In this document: piece by piece, positions 28,398 to 37,719 of the stretch | Layout: each line of letters begins with the position of its first letter | How positions within the stretch are numbered: position 1 is the stretch's first letter | Assembly (NCBI RefSeq): GCF_043951915.1 | Contig: NZ_JBINJD010000004.1 | Location: 1 to 64,000 of the forward strand | Reading direction: 5' to 3' | DNA: 64,000 bases | Source of the DNA: Alienimonas sp043951915 | GTDB lineage: Bacteria > Planctomycetota > Planctomycetia > Planctomycetales > Planctomycetaceae | Made by a program: the position numbers and the translations under genes | The notes under the pieces: model-generated | What the model saw: only the letters and a program-made list of their open reading frames with translations | The model's database searches: none | Told to the model about the DNA's origin: nothing

Positions 28398-29779
28398 CGC
28401 ACGCCGTTCCCCGCCCGACCACCCGCCGTCGGTTCCTCGCCGCCGCCGCCGCCTCGGCCGTGGCCGGGCCGGCGTTCGCCCGGTCGACGGATTCGCGGTT
28501 GCGGGTCGGGCTGATCGGCTGCGGGGTGCGGGGGCGGTATCTGATCGCGAGCCTGCCGCCGACGGCCCGGATCGCGGCGGTCTGCGACTGCGCGACCTCC
28601 CGCATGACCGAGACGCTGCGGCCGACCGGCGAGTGGGCCGACCTGCTGGGCGACTGGGCCGCCGCGGACGGTTCGTCGGTTCACACCTTCCAGGACTACC
28701 GCCGCCTGATCGACGCCGGCGGGCTGGACGCCGTGATCGTCGCGACGCCGGACCACCACCACGTCCCCGCCGCCACGCACGCGCTGGAGGCCGGGCTGCA
28801 CGTCTACCTGGAGAAGCCGGTCTCCGTCTGCGTCGCCGAGGGGCGGGAGTTGGTCGAGGCCGTCCGCCGCAGCGGGCGGGCGTTGCAGGTGGGCAGTCAG
28901 CAGCGGTCGATGGCGGTGAACCGCACGGCCTGCGAATTCGTCGCCGGCGGCGGGCTGGGGGCGGTCGAGCGGGTCGAGTTGCCGAACTACCCCGGCCCGC
29001 TCCGCGACCCGGTCTGGCCGGCCGAGCCGGTCCCGCCGGGGCTGGACTGGGACCTGTTCCTCGGCGACACCCCCCGCCGGCCGCACAACCGGCATCTGTG
29101 GGTGAAGGACCGCTTCGCGGTCGACGGCGTCGCCTGGCGGGGGTGGGACCTCTATCGGACCTACTCCGGCCACCTGACGACCAACTGGGGCGCCCACAGC
29201 GTCGACATGGTGCAATTCGCCTTGGCCGCGGACGGGACGGGGCCGGTCTCGATCGAACCCCTGCCGCCCGGAACTGGGGCGGACGCGGCGGCGCTGCAAC
29301 GCGACTTCGATCGGAAGTGGCACAGGAAGACCCCGCCGCCGGAGGGCGGCTGGGCGGCGGCGAGCCGGTTCCACCCGGTCCGCCTGACCTACGCCGACGG
29401 CGTGACGGTCGAGTTCCGGCCGGGCGTGAAGGACGCCACGGTGCACGGGGCCCGCGGCGCCCTGTCGATCCCCCGCAACAACTACCGGGCGACCCCGCCC
29501 ACCCTGCTGCCCCGCCCCAGCCAGGCGGACCGGGCGGTGTGGGAGGGCCGCGGGTTCGTCGCCCGCCCGCACCTGCAAAACTGGCTCGACGCGATCGCCG
29601 GGACGGCGGACCTGACCGCCCCGGCGGAGGTCGGCCACCGGACGGCGACGGTCTGCCACCTCGTCAACCTCGCCCGAGAACTGAGCCGCCCGCTGCGGTG
29701 GGACCCGACCGCGGAGCGGTTCAAGAACGACCCCGCCGCGAACGCCCTGCTGTCCCGCGAGCCCGCGGCCCGTGGATAG
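28394..29779 (+). CDS. Gfo/Idh/MocA family oxidoreductase, Tat-exported
   Basis: The product is 461 aa. The GTG at 28394 overlaps the preceding stop as GTGA. TTRRRFLAAAAASAVAGPAF is a twin-arginine signal. RVGLIGCGVRGRYL (38-51) is the NAD(P)-binding Rossmann motif, and LEKPVSV near residue 140 carries the family EKP motif. The C-terminal domain contains HLWVKDRFAVDGVAWRGWDL and TNWGAHSVDMVQFAL, typical of planctomycete exported members. The family oxidises or reduces sugars and inositols, sometimes with a tightly bound cofactor, which suits an exported enzyme. It is the last gene of the 19764-29779 operon. Confidence 0.9.
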   Translation: MTHAVPRPTTRRRFLAAAAASAVAGPAFARSTDSRLRVGLIGCGVRGRYLIASLPPTARIAAVCDCATSRMTETLRPTGEWADLLGDWAAADGSSVHTFQDYRRLIDAGGLDAVIVATPDHHHVPAATHALEAGLHVYLEKPVSVCVAEGRELVEAVRRSGRALQVGSQQRSMAVNRTACEFVAGGGLGAVERVELPNYPGPLRDPVWPAEPVPPGLDWDLFLGDTPRRPHNRHLWVKDRFAVDGVAWRGWDLYRTYSGHLTTNWGAHSVDMVQFALAADGTGPVSIEPLPPGTGADAAALQRDFDRKWHRKTPPPEGGWAAASRFHPVRLTYADGVTVEFRPGVKDATVHGARGALSIPRNNYRATPPTLLPRPSQADRAVWEGRGFVARPHLQNWLDAIAGTADLTAPAEVGHRTATVCHLVNLARELSRPLRWDPTAERFKNDPAANALLSREPAARG

Positions 29780-29795
29780 GACGTGTTCGTCGGCC

Positions 29796-29826
29796 CCAGC
29801 GAGCGGCGGGCTCCGCCGGTCGCTGG
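29796..29826. terminator. Imperfect palindrome after the Gfo/Idh gene
   Basis: CCAGCGA-G-CGGCG (29796-29808) pairs with CGCCG-G-TCGCTGG (29814-29826), interrupted by one G-G mismatch, with a five-base loop. It follows the operon stop by 16 bases. There is no T-tract. It may act as a terminator or mRNA 3' end, and it looks like a dispersed palindromic repeat. Confidence 0.4.
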
Positions 29827-29994
29827 CCTGTGAGGGGGGCGGCTCGCCCGGATGCCGGCGGCTGTCGAAAGTGGGCGATGACCCGCACCCTCCGCACCGG
29901 CGAGACGTTCGACATGGTCTCCCCGCTGCGAAGGAAGGGCGGCGTCTTCCGGCCGTTCCTCACCCGGATGAACCCGCTGCGGGGCGAGGACGGC

Positions 29995-30494
29995 GGGGCC
30001 GCGAATCGGTCTACGCCTGGGGGAACCGCGGCCACAACACGCTCTCGATCGGCGACGCCTACCACGACCCGGACGGGGCGGGGCGGCTGGTCGGCGACGC
30101 CGAAACCTTCCCCGCCGCCCTCGACCTCACCGCCGCCCTGGGCGACGCCGTGACGACCGCCGTGCGGACCTACTCGATCCTCGACGGCGACCGCGGCGTC
30201 GAGGTCACGGACGAGTGGACCGCCGCCGGCGAGGCCTTCCCCACGCGGGCCCGCCTGCACACGGAGGCCGCGGTGGAGGTCGACGGCCTCTCCGCCGTGC
30301 TGACCCGCGGCGGCCGCCGGCTGCGACTGACGGCCGACGGCCCGGAGGGGACCCGCCTGGCCGCCGGCCCGATGGCCCGGCTCATCTCCGAACTGGACCG
30401 CCCGCAGGAGACGGTCACGGTGATCGACGTGCTGGTCCCCACGGCGGCGGGGGAGTCGAAGACCCTCGTCACCCGGCTGGAACTGCTGGACTGA
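29995..30494 (+). pseudogene. Heparinase II/III-like C-terminal fragment
   Basis: An open frame ending at 30494 carries YAWGNRGHNTLSIGDAYHDP, TYSILDGDRGVEVTDEWTAA and EGTRLAAGPMARLI. This resembles the C-terminal beta-sandwich of heparinase II/III-type polysaccharide lyases. The alpha-toroid catalytic domain and a signal peptide are missing, and no plausible start codon precedes it. It is best read as the surviving 3' end of a lyase gene, lost between two operons. The remaining 100-200 bases upstream show nothing recognisable. Confidence 0.55.
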
Positions 30495-30523
30495 GGCGGG
30501 TCTCCGAACCCTCCCGCTTTTCC

Positions 30524-30552
30524 GGGTAACCCGTCGGAGGCTTCCGCTATCC
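30524..30552 (+). promoter_or_regulatory. ECF-type promoter motif GGGTAAC-N15-GCTATCC
   Basis: GGGTAAC at 30524-30530 and GCTATCC at 30546-30552, 70 bases before the DUF1592 gene at 30622. Heptamers and spacing are identical to the sites at 19661 and 39230. Confidence 0.65.
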
Positions 30553-30621
30553 GTTCTCGGAACGCCGGCGCCGCCCCCCGCCCCGGAGACGTTCCCCCCC
30601 GCCCCCGCGATCCGCCCCCCG

Positions 30622-33183
30622 ATGCCGCGACTCCCCGTCGTCGCCGTCGTTCTGACGGCCCTGTCCGCCGCCGCGCCCGCCGGCCGCCTCAGCGCCGGGG
30701 AGGGGGCGCCGAACGAACCCTCCGCGGCGGCGCTGGCCTTCGTGGAGAGCCACTGCCTGGACTGCCACAGCGGGGAGTACGCCGAGGCGGGGTTCGACCT
30801 GGACGGCCTCGCCTGGGAGTTCGACCGGCCCGAGGACTTCCGCCGCTGGAGCGGGGCGTTCGAGCGGGTCCGCCGCGGGGAGATGCCGCCGGCGGACGCC
30901 CTTCAGCCTGACGCCGCCGAGCGGGCCGCGGTCGTGGACGCGCTGGGCGGGGCGTTGATCGAGGCCGACCGCGAGCGCCAGCGGACCGTCGGCCGCAGCG
31001 AACTGCGGCGGCTCAACCGGGCGGAGTACGCCAACGCCCTCAAGGACGTGCTGGCCCTGCCGCACCTAGAGGTGGAGGACATGCTGCCGCCGGACGGGTC
31101 GGCCCACGGGTACGCGAAGTCCGCGGCGGCGCTGGACGTCTCGCACGTCACTGTCAGCCGCTACCTGGAGGCGGCCGATCACGCCCTGCGGGCCGCGCTG
31201 GCCCCGCGGCTGCACCCTGTGCCGCGGAAGGTCGTCCGGGCCGAACTGAAGAGCGTCGAGGGGGTCGAGGACACGCTCCAGACCCTCAAGGTGCAGCTCA
31301 AACAGACCATCGCGATGCCGCTGGTCGGCACGGAACTCGACCCGACGCTGGAGGTTCACCGCGGGAACTTCGCCAGGCGGGAGCCCGGGTACGTGAAGGA
31401 CCCGGAGCCGCACTTCGACGGCGTCGCCACCTTCATGAACAGCCGGTCCAACCACAATGTGGTCGTGAAGCCGTTCAAGGTCCGCCAGAGCGGGACCTAC
31501 AAGATCCGCGTGCGCGGCTGGGGCGTGCTGAACGACCACGGCACGCTGGTCCCCAGTGACCGCGGCGAGACCGTTGCGTTCTACTCCCCCAGCGGGCGGC
31601 TGCTCGGCCGGTGCGACCTCCCGCCGAACGAGCCGACCACCAGCGAAACGACCGTCTGGCTGAACGAGGGCGAGCCGGTTGAGTACCTCGCCGTCTCCAC
31701 GCCCAACGAGAACGTGCAGCTCCCGGCGAAGCTGGAGCCGAAGTACGAGACGTTCAAGTCGCACGGCATCGCCCTGCAGTGGTTCGAACTGGAGGGCCCG
31801 CTGAGCCCCTGGCCGCCGGAGAGCCACCGCCGGCTGCTGGGCGACCTGGAGTTGGAGCCGACGGGACCTCAGCCGAACGGCCTGGAGTACCGGGCCGTCA
31901 CCGACGACCCGGAGGCCGACGCCGAGCGGCTGCTCCGCCGGTTCGCCGAGCGGGCCTTCCGCCGCCCCGTCGCCGACGACGCCCTGAAGGTCTCGATGGG
32001 GCAGGTCCGCGGCCGGCTGGCGAACGGGGACCCGTTCGTCGACGCCCTGCTGGCCGGCTACCGGGCGGTCCTCGCCTCGCCGGAGTTTCTGCTGCTCCGT
32101 GAGGAGCCGGGCGAACTGGACGCCTACGCCCTGGCCGACCGGCTGGCCTTCTTCCTGACGAACTCCCCGCCGGACGGGGAACTGCGGGCCGCCGCGGCCG
32201 ACGGTTCGCTGACCGACGACGCCGAACTCCGCCGCCAAACCGACCGGCTGCTGGACGACCCGCGGGCGGAGCGGTTCGCGGCGCACTTCCTCGACGACTG
32301 GCTGGACCTGGGGGCGATCCGCGAGACCCAACCGGACGGCAACCTCTACCCGGAGCACGACGCCCTGCTGACCGAGTCGATGCTGGAGGAGACCCGGGCC
32401 TTCTTCGCCGCCCTGCTACGGGAGGACCGGGGGGCGTTCCACGTCGTCGACTCCGACTTCCTGACGATCAACCAGCGGCTGGCCCAGCTGTACAACATCC
32501 CCGGCGTGCGGGGGTCGAAGCCGCAGACGGTGCCCGTTCCTGAAGACGGCGTCCGCGGGGGGCTGCTGACCCAGGCGAGCCTGTTGAAGGTGACGGCGAA
32601 CGGGACGACGACCAGCCCGGTGGTGCGGGGGACGTTCGTGATGGACCGCCTGCTGGGCGACCCGCCGCCCCCGCCGCCGCCCTCGGTGCCGGCGATCGAG
32701 CCGGACATCAGCGGGGCGACCACGATCCGGGAGCAGCTCGCGGCCCACCGGGACGTGGAGGGGTGCGCGGTCTGCCACCGGAAGATCGACCCGCCGGGTT
32801 TCGCGCTCGAAAGCTTCGACGTAATGGGCGGGTACCGCGACCGCTACCGCGTCTCCGCCGACCGGGGGAAGGGCGTGAACCGCAAGTTCAACGGCCGGCC
32901 CGCCGAGTACGGGTACGGCCCGGCGGTGGACCCGTCCGGGGAGCTGTCCGCCGACGAGCCCTTCACGGACGTGAACGGGTTCCGCGAGCGGCTCCGCGGC
33001 CGCGAGCGGCAGATCGCCCGCAACCTGCTGGAACAGCTCCTCGTCTACGCCACCGGCGCCCCGGCGGGGTTCGCCGACGAGGCGGCCGTCGAGGCCATGC
33101 TCGACCGGCTGGCGCCCGGCGGGTACGGCGTGCGGTCGATGGTCCACGAGATCGTTCAGAGCCCGCTGTTCCGCCGCAAATAG
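30622..33183 (+). CDS. DUF1587/1592/1588/1585-type planctomycete cytochrome protein (paralogue)
   Basis: The product is 853 aa and parallels the protein at 19764 along its whole length. It has a signal peptide (MPRLPVVAVVLTALSAAAPA), haem motif CLDCH near residue 51 and DUF1587 (RRLNRAEYANALKDVLALPH). The beta-rich insert has FKPFKVPQDGEY replaced by VKPFKVRQSGTYKIRVRGWG. DUF1592 follows, then DUF1588 with SLLKVTANGTTTSPVVRG and CAVCHRKIDPPGFALESFD, and DUF1585 with LLVYATGAPAGFADEA. Long identical blocks shared with the first copy point to a fairly recent duplication. A DUF1552 partner follows 49 bases later. Confidence 0.92.
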   Translation: MPRLPVVAVVLTALSAAAPAGRLSAGEGAPNEPSAAALAFVESHCLDCHSGEYAEAGFDLDGLAWEFDRPEDFRRWSGAFERVRRGEMPPADALQPDAAERAAVVDALGGALIEADRERQRTVGRSELRRLNRAEYANALKDVLALPHLEVEDMLPPDGSAHGYAKSAAALDVSHVTVSRYLEAADHALRAALAPRLHPVPRKVVRAELKSVEGVEDTLQTLKVQLKQTIAMPLVGTELDPTLEVHRGNFARREPGYVKDPEPHFDGVATFMNSRSNHNVVVKPFKVRQSGTYKIRVRGWGVLNDHGTLVPSDRGETVAFYSPSGRLLGRCDLPPNEPTTSETTVWLNEGEPVEYLAVSTPNENVQLPAKLEPKYETFKSHGIALQWFELEGPLSPWPPESHRRLLGDLELEPTGPQPNGLEYRAVTDDPEADAERLLRRFAERAFRRPVADDALKVSMGQVRGRLANGDPFVDALLAGYRAVLASPEFLLLREEPGELDAYALADRLAFFLTNSPPDGELRAAAADGSLTDDAELRRQTDRLLDDPRAERFAAHFLDDWLDLGAIRETQPDGNLYPEHDALLTESMLEETRAFFAALLREDRGAFHVVDSDFLTINQRLAQLYNIPGVRGSKPQTVPVPEDGVRGGLLTQASLLKVTANGTTTSPVVRGTFVMDRLLGDPPPPPPPSVPAIEPDISGATTIREQLAAHRDVEGCAVCHRKIDPPGFALESFDVMGGYRDRYRVSADRGKGVNRKFNGRPAEYGYGPAVDPSGELSADEPFTDVNGFRERLRGRERQIARNLLEQLLVYATGAPAGFADEAAVEAMLDRLAPGGYGVRSMVHEIVQSPLFRRK

Positions 33184-33232
33184 CCGCCCCGCCGCCCCAC
33201 GCCCCGCCCGCACCCCCCGCCGACCGCTCCCC

Positions 33233-34552
33233 ATGAAGACGCCCGTCCGCCCCGCCGCCCGCCCGGCCCCGTTCATCTCCGCCAAGCGGCTCTCCCGCCG
33301 GACCTTCCTGAAGGCCGGCGGGGCCGTGGCGGCCCTGCCGCTGCTGGACGCCATGACCCCCGCCCGGGCCGCCGACGCGGGGCCGGACGTGCCGCGGCGG
33401 ATGGTGGCGATGAACTTCGACCTCGGCTTCATGCCGGAGGAATTCTTCCCGCAGCAGACCGGCCGCGGCTACGAGCTGTCGCCCTATCTGAAGACGCTGG
33501 AGGCGTTCCGCGACGACTTCACCGTCTTCAGCGGGCTGAGCCACCCGGAGGTCGTCGGCGGGCACCAGACGGACCAGTGCTTTCTCACCGGCGCCCCGCA
33601 CCCGCGGAGCGCGGGGTTCCGCAACACGATCTCGCTGGACCAGTACGCCGCCCAGCACGTCGGGCACCTCACGCGGTTCCCCACGCTGAACCTGCGGGTC
33701 GGCCCCGGCGGCGGGTCGCTGGCCTACACCGCCGACGGCGTGCGGATCCCCTCGGAGATGACGCCCTCCCGCGTCTACCGGCAGCTGTTCGTGCAGGGCT
33801 CCCCGCGGGAGACCGCCGAGCAGATCCAGAGGCTCCGCGAGGGCCGCAGCCTGATGGACGGGTTCGGCGGGCAACTGAAGGCCCTCGGCCGCGGCGTGAA
33901 CGCGACCGACCGGGCCCGACTGGACCAGTACTTCACCGCCGTGCGGGATGTCGAACGCCGCCTCGCCGCCGGCGAGGAGTGGGAGCGGAAGCCCAAGCCG
34001 GAGGTGGACGCCCCGGCGCCCAAGGACGTGCTCGATCCCGGCGAACTCGTCACCCGCACCCGCACGATGTTCGACCTGACCCGCCTGGCCCTGGAGATGG
34101 ACTCCACCCGGCTGGTGACGATCTTCATCACCCAGCAGTTCAACCCGAAGGTGAATCTGCCGGGCGTGGAGCTGCCCCACCACGCCCTCACCCACCAGAG
34201 CCAGCGGGAGGACTCGCACCAGCAGTTGATGACGATCGAGCAGGCCCAGATGGCCGAACTGGCCCGGCTGCTGGGCGGCCTGCAGGACGTGCGGGAGGGC
34301 GGCGAGACGCTGCTGGACCGCACGATGGTGCTCCAGGGCAGCAACCTCGGTCATGCCGGCCGGCACGACACGACGAACCTCCCCGTTCTGCTGGCCGGCG
34401 GCGGGTTCCGGCACGGCGGGCACCTCGCCTTCGACCGCGGCCGCAACGCCCCGTTGGCCAAGGTGTTCGTCAGCATGTTGCAGCGGCTGGGCGTGGAGAC
34501 CGACCGCTTCGCTTCCGGCGAGGGGACCCTCACCGGTCTGGAGCCGGCCTGA
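33233..34552 (+). CDS. DUF1552 Tat-exported protein (paralogue)
   Basis: The product is 439 aa. SRRTFLKAGGAVAALPLLDA is a near-consensus twin-arginine signal. It shares MTPARA, FTVFSGLSHPEV, SAGFRNTISLDQYAA, YTADGVRIPSEM and GSNLGHAGRHDTTNLPVLLA with the copy at 22494. It forms the second DUF1592-DUF1552 pair and ends 130 bases before the next cytochrome gene. Unlike the first pair, no catabolic enzymes follow it. Confidence 0.92.
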   Translation: MKTPVRPAARPAPFISAKRLSRRTFLKAGGAVAALPLLDAMTPARAADAGPDVPRRMVAMNFDLGFMPEEFFPQQTGRGYELSPYLKTLEAFRDDFTVFSGLSHPEVVGGHQTDQCFLTGAPHPRSAGFRNTISLDQYAAQHVGHLTRFPTLNLRVGPGGGSLAYTADGVRIPSEMTPSRVYRQLFVQGSPRETAEQIQRLREGRSLMDGFGGQLKALGRGVNATDRARLDQYFTAVRDVERRLAAGEEWERKPKPEVDAPAPKDVLDPGELVTRTRTMFDLTRLALEMDSTRLVTIFITQQFNPKVNLPGVELPHHALTHQSQREDSHQQLMTIEQAQMAELARLLGGLQDVREGGETLLDRTMVLQGSNLGHAGRHDTTNLPVLLAGGGFRHGGHLAFDRGRNAPLAKVFVSMLQRLGVETDRFASGEGTLTGLEPA

Positions 34553-34681
34553 CGCCCCCGGTTCCCGTCGGCCCGGCGCCGCGCCCGGGGGATCTCCCGC
34601 ATGAGGACGCATCAGTCCGGTAGAATATGGGCGGCCCGTCGAGCCCGCCGTCCGGTCCGTTTCCCCCGTTACGCCCCCGCG

Positions 34682-37666
34682 ATGCCGTTCGCCGTTCGCC
34701 GCCCCGGTCCGGTCGTCGCGGGGTGCGTCCTGTCGGCATTGCTGGGCGCCGCCCGGGCGGAGGAGGCGTCGCCGCCCGAGCCGCTCTCCGCGGGCGTGGC
34801 GTGGCTAGAGTTCGAGGTCACCCCCCGCGACCTCGGGACCGGCCAGTTCCCCAACGGCGGGTGGGACGCCTTCGACGGGGCGAAGAAACTGTTCTGGGTC
34901 GGCAGCGGCTGGAAGGCGGGAGAGGATCGCCGCGGCCGGTGGGGGCTGTGGGACGCGGCCGGGAACCGCTTCGCCTTCGCCGAAGCCGGCGCCGGGCCGG
35001 GCGTCGAACCCGGCCGCACCGCCCGGCTGGTGGTGCGGGCGGACTTCGGGGCGGCGTCGCCCGGCGACGAGAGCCTGCGGCTGTGGGTCGATCCGGAGGT
35101 CCCCGCCGGCGCCGAGCCGCGGCCGGCCGACGCCGTCGCCGCCCTCGACGGGCTGACCCTGCCGCGCGTGGACCGATTCGTCCCCTACGCGGGCGGCGGG
35201 AGCCGCTACGACCTGCCCCGCCCCCGCGTCGCCGCCCGCTACGCCGACCTGTCCGCCGAGGTGCCTGCCGACGCCCCCGCCGACGCGCCGACCGAGCCCG
35301 CCGGCGCCCCCGCGGCGGACCCGGCCGGGGAGGAACTGTTCGTGCGGCACGTCGGGCCGCTGTTCGCCCGCAAGTGCTTGGCCTGCCACGGGGCGGACCC
35401 GGACGACGTGCAGGGCGGCCTGAGTTTGCTCTCCCGGGCCGGCGCGGTCCGCGGGGGGGAGTCCGGCGAGCCGACGGTCCTGCCGGGCGACGCGGCGGGG
35501 AGCCTGCTGCTCTCGGCGGTGCGGTGGGAGACCTACGAGATGCCGCCCAAGGAGAACGACCGCCTGACCGCCGAGGAGATCGCCCATCTGGAGCGCTGGG
35601 TCGACGCCGGCGCCCCCTGGCCGGACGCGGACCGTCAGGCGGAACTGCGGGAGCGGTACGAATCGCAATGGGAAACCGCCGACGGCGTCCGCGTCGCCAC
35701 CAGCGGCGGGCAGAGCGAGGCGTGGACGAACCGCCGCTACGACCCCGCCGACCTGTGGGCCTTCCGCCCGGTCGGCGACCCCGCCGTCCCTTGGGACGCC
35801 CTGCCGGCCGGCGCCCCGCGGCGCCCGGTCGACGCCTTCCTGCACCGCAAGCTGAACGAGGCGAACCTGACCCCCGCCCCCCGGGCCGACGCCCGCACGC
35901 TGGCCCGGCGGCTGCACTTCGGCCTGACCGGCCTGCCGCCGACCGCGGAGCAGCTCGACGCCTTCGAGACCGCCTCCGCCGCCGACCCGGACGGGGCGTA
36001 CGCCGCGCTGGTCGAGGAACTGCTCGCCAGCCCCCACTACGGCGAACGCATGGCCCGCCACTGGCTGGACGTGACCCGCTACGCCGACAGCAACGGCTAC
36101 TCCCGCGACGAGTTCCGCCCCGACGCCTGGCGGTACCGCGACTACGTCGTCGCCGCCTTCAACGACGACAAGCCGTACGACGAGTTCGTGCGGGAACAGC
36201 TCGCCGCCGACGAGCTGGGCGTCCCCGACGAACGGGCCCGGGCGGCCCTCGGCTTCCTGTGGATGGGGCCGTGGGAGCACACCAACATGAGCGTCGCCGC
36301 CGAGACCCGGCAGCTGTGGCTCGACGACGTCACCAACAGCGTGGGGGTGACGTTCCTCGCCCAGGAGCTACGGTGCGCCAGCTGCCACGACCACAAGTTC
36401 GACCCGATCCCGACCCGGGACTACTACGGCGTACAGGCGGCGTTCGCCTCCACGGTGCACACCCGCGGGGGCGGGAAGTACGAGGTCCGCCCGCAGCAGG
36501 CCGACGCCGTGCACGTGTTGCCCGGCGGCTCACTGGAGGACCCGGGGGAGGCGGTGAACCCCGGGGTGCTCAGCGCGATGGTCGGCCTCGGCGGGATGCC
36601 GCCGGCGGACGTGCCGGATTCGCGGTCCGGCCGCCGGGCCGCGCTGGCGGACTGGATCGCCTCGGATCGCCACCCCTCCACCGCCCGGGTGATGGTCAAC
36701 CGCGTCTGGCAGTGGCACTTCGGAACCGGGCTGGTCAAGTCCTCCAACAACTTCGGTCGGACCGGCTCCGGCCCGAGCCACCCGGAACTGCTGGACTATC
36801 TGGCGAACCGGTTCGTGGAGGGGGGCTGGTCCGTCAAGGACCTGACCCGGCTGATCCTCTCCAGCGAGGCCTACCGCCGTGGCGGCCGCTCCCCCGACCC
36901 GGACCGGCTGGCGGCGGCGGACCCGGACGGCGCGCTGCTCTCCGTCTTCCCCCCGCGGCGGCTGACCGCCGAAGAGGTCCGCGACGCCATGCTCGCGACG
37001 ACCGGCGAACTGAACCGCGAGGTCGGCGGGCCGAGCGTCCGCCCGGAGATCCACTGGGAGGTCGCCTTCCAGCCGCGGCTGCTGATGGGCAAGCTCGCCC
37101 CGCCGTACGAGCCGTCGCCGCGGCGGGCCGACCGCAACCGCCGCACGCTGTACGCGGTGCACCTCCGCGGGCTGCGGGACCCGCTGCTGGAGACGCTCAA
37201 CCAGCCCGGCGCCGACGCCGCCTGCGAGCGGCGGGACGAGACCAGCGTCGCCCCGCAGGCCCTCACGCTGCTACACGGGGAGTTCAGCCACGAACGGTCC
37301 CTCGCCCTGGCCGCGAAGATCGCCGAGCAGGCCGACGACCCCGCGGAGCGGGTCCGCCGGGCCTTCCGGGCCGTCCTCGGCCGCGACGCGACCGCCGCGG
37401 AGCAGGCCGCCGCGCTGGCGTTCCTCACAGAGGAGACCGCGGAGCAGCGAGCGCTCCGGATCGAGCCGGTCCCGCTGCCGACGGAGGTCACGATGCAGAA
37501 CGTCAAGGAGCAGACCGGCGAGGTGGTCGAGCAGACGTTCGAGTTGAGGAGCCTCAAGGACTACGAGGAGGACCTGAAGCCTTGGCAGGTCGGCCCGGAG
37601 GTGCGGGCGCTGGGCGGGCTCTGCCTGGTGCTGTTCAACTCCAGTGAGTTCCTGCACGTGTACTGA
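34682..37666 (+). CDS. Planctomycete cytochrome C (PSCyt1)-DUF1549-DUF1553 protein with extra N-terminal domain
   Basis: The product is 994 aa, longer than its relatives here because residues ~35-185 form an additional beta-rich domain before the haem domain. The signal is MPFAVRRPGPVVAGCVLSAL; the ATG at 34682 was preferred to an upstream frame extension. The haem motif CLACH lies in VGPLFARKCLACHGADPDDV, followed by DUF1549 (HFGLTGLPPTAEQLDAFE, LASPHYGERMARHWLDVTRY), CASCHDHKFDPIPTRDYYG, and DUF1553 (STARVMVNRVWQWHFGTGLV, NNFGRTGSGPSHPELLDYL). Function is unknown; surface redox or substrate binding is inferred. Its DUF1501 partner starts 53 bases downstream. Confidence 0.92.
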   Translation: MPFAVRRPGPVVAGCVLSALLGAARAEEASPPEPLSAGVAWLEFEVTPRDLGTGQFPNGGWDAFDGAKKLFWVGSGWKAGEDRRGRWGLWDAAGNRFAFAEAGAGPGVEPGRTARLVVRADFGAASPGDESLRLWVDPEVPAGAEPRPADAVAALDGLTLPRVDRFVPYAGGGSRYDLPRPRVAARYADLSAEVPADAPADAPTEPAGAPAADPAGEELFVRHVGPLFARKCLACHGADPDDVQGGLSLLSRAGAVRGGESGEPTVLPGDAAGSLLLSAVRWETYEMPPKENDRLTAEEIAHLERWVDAGAPWPDADRQAELRERYESQWETADGVRVATSGGQSEAWTNRRYDPADLWAFRPVGDPAVPWDALPAGAPRRPVDAFLHRKLNEANLTPAPRADARTLARRLHFGLTGLPPTAEQLDAFETASAADPDGAYAALVEELLASPHYGERMARHWLDVTRYADSNGYSRDEFRPDAWRYRDYVVAAFNDDKPYDEFVREQLAADELGVPDERARAALGFLWMGPWEHTNMSVAAETRQLWLDDVTNSVGVTFLAQELRCASCHDHKFDPIPTRDYYGVQAAFASTVHTRGGGKYEVRPQQADAVHVLPGGSLEDPGEAVNPGVLSAMVGLGGMPPADVPDSRSGRRAALADWIASDRHPSTARVMVNRVWQWHFGTGLVKSSNNFGRTGSGPSHPELLDYLANRFVEGGWSVKDLTRLILSSEAYRRGGRSPDPDRLAAADPDGALLSVFPPRRLTAEEVRDAMLATTGELNREVGGPSVRPEIHWEVAFQPRLLMGKLAPPYEPSPRRADRNRRTLYAVHLRGLRDPLLETLNQPGADAACERRDETSVAPQALTLLHGEFSHERSLALAAKIAEQADDPAERVRRAFRAVLGRDATAAEQAAALAFLTEETAEQRALRIEPVPLPTEVTMQNVKEQTGEVVEQTFELRSLKDYEEDLKPWQVGPEVRALGGLCLVLFNSSEFLHVY

Positions 37667-37719
37667 CCGCCCCCGGGGAACTCTCGACCGCTCCGCCGCC
37701 GCCCGCACAGTTTTACGAC

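Noticed and set aside
34598..34626. TAGAAT at 34621 as a sigma-70 promoter for the cytochrome gene at 34682
   Set aside because: No acceptable -35 element is found 16-18 bases upstream, so evidence is too weak to list it.
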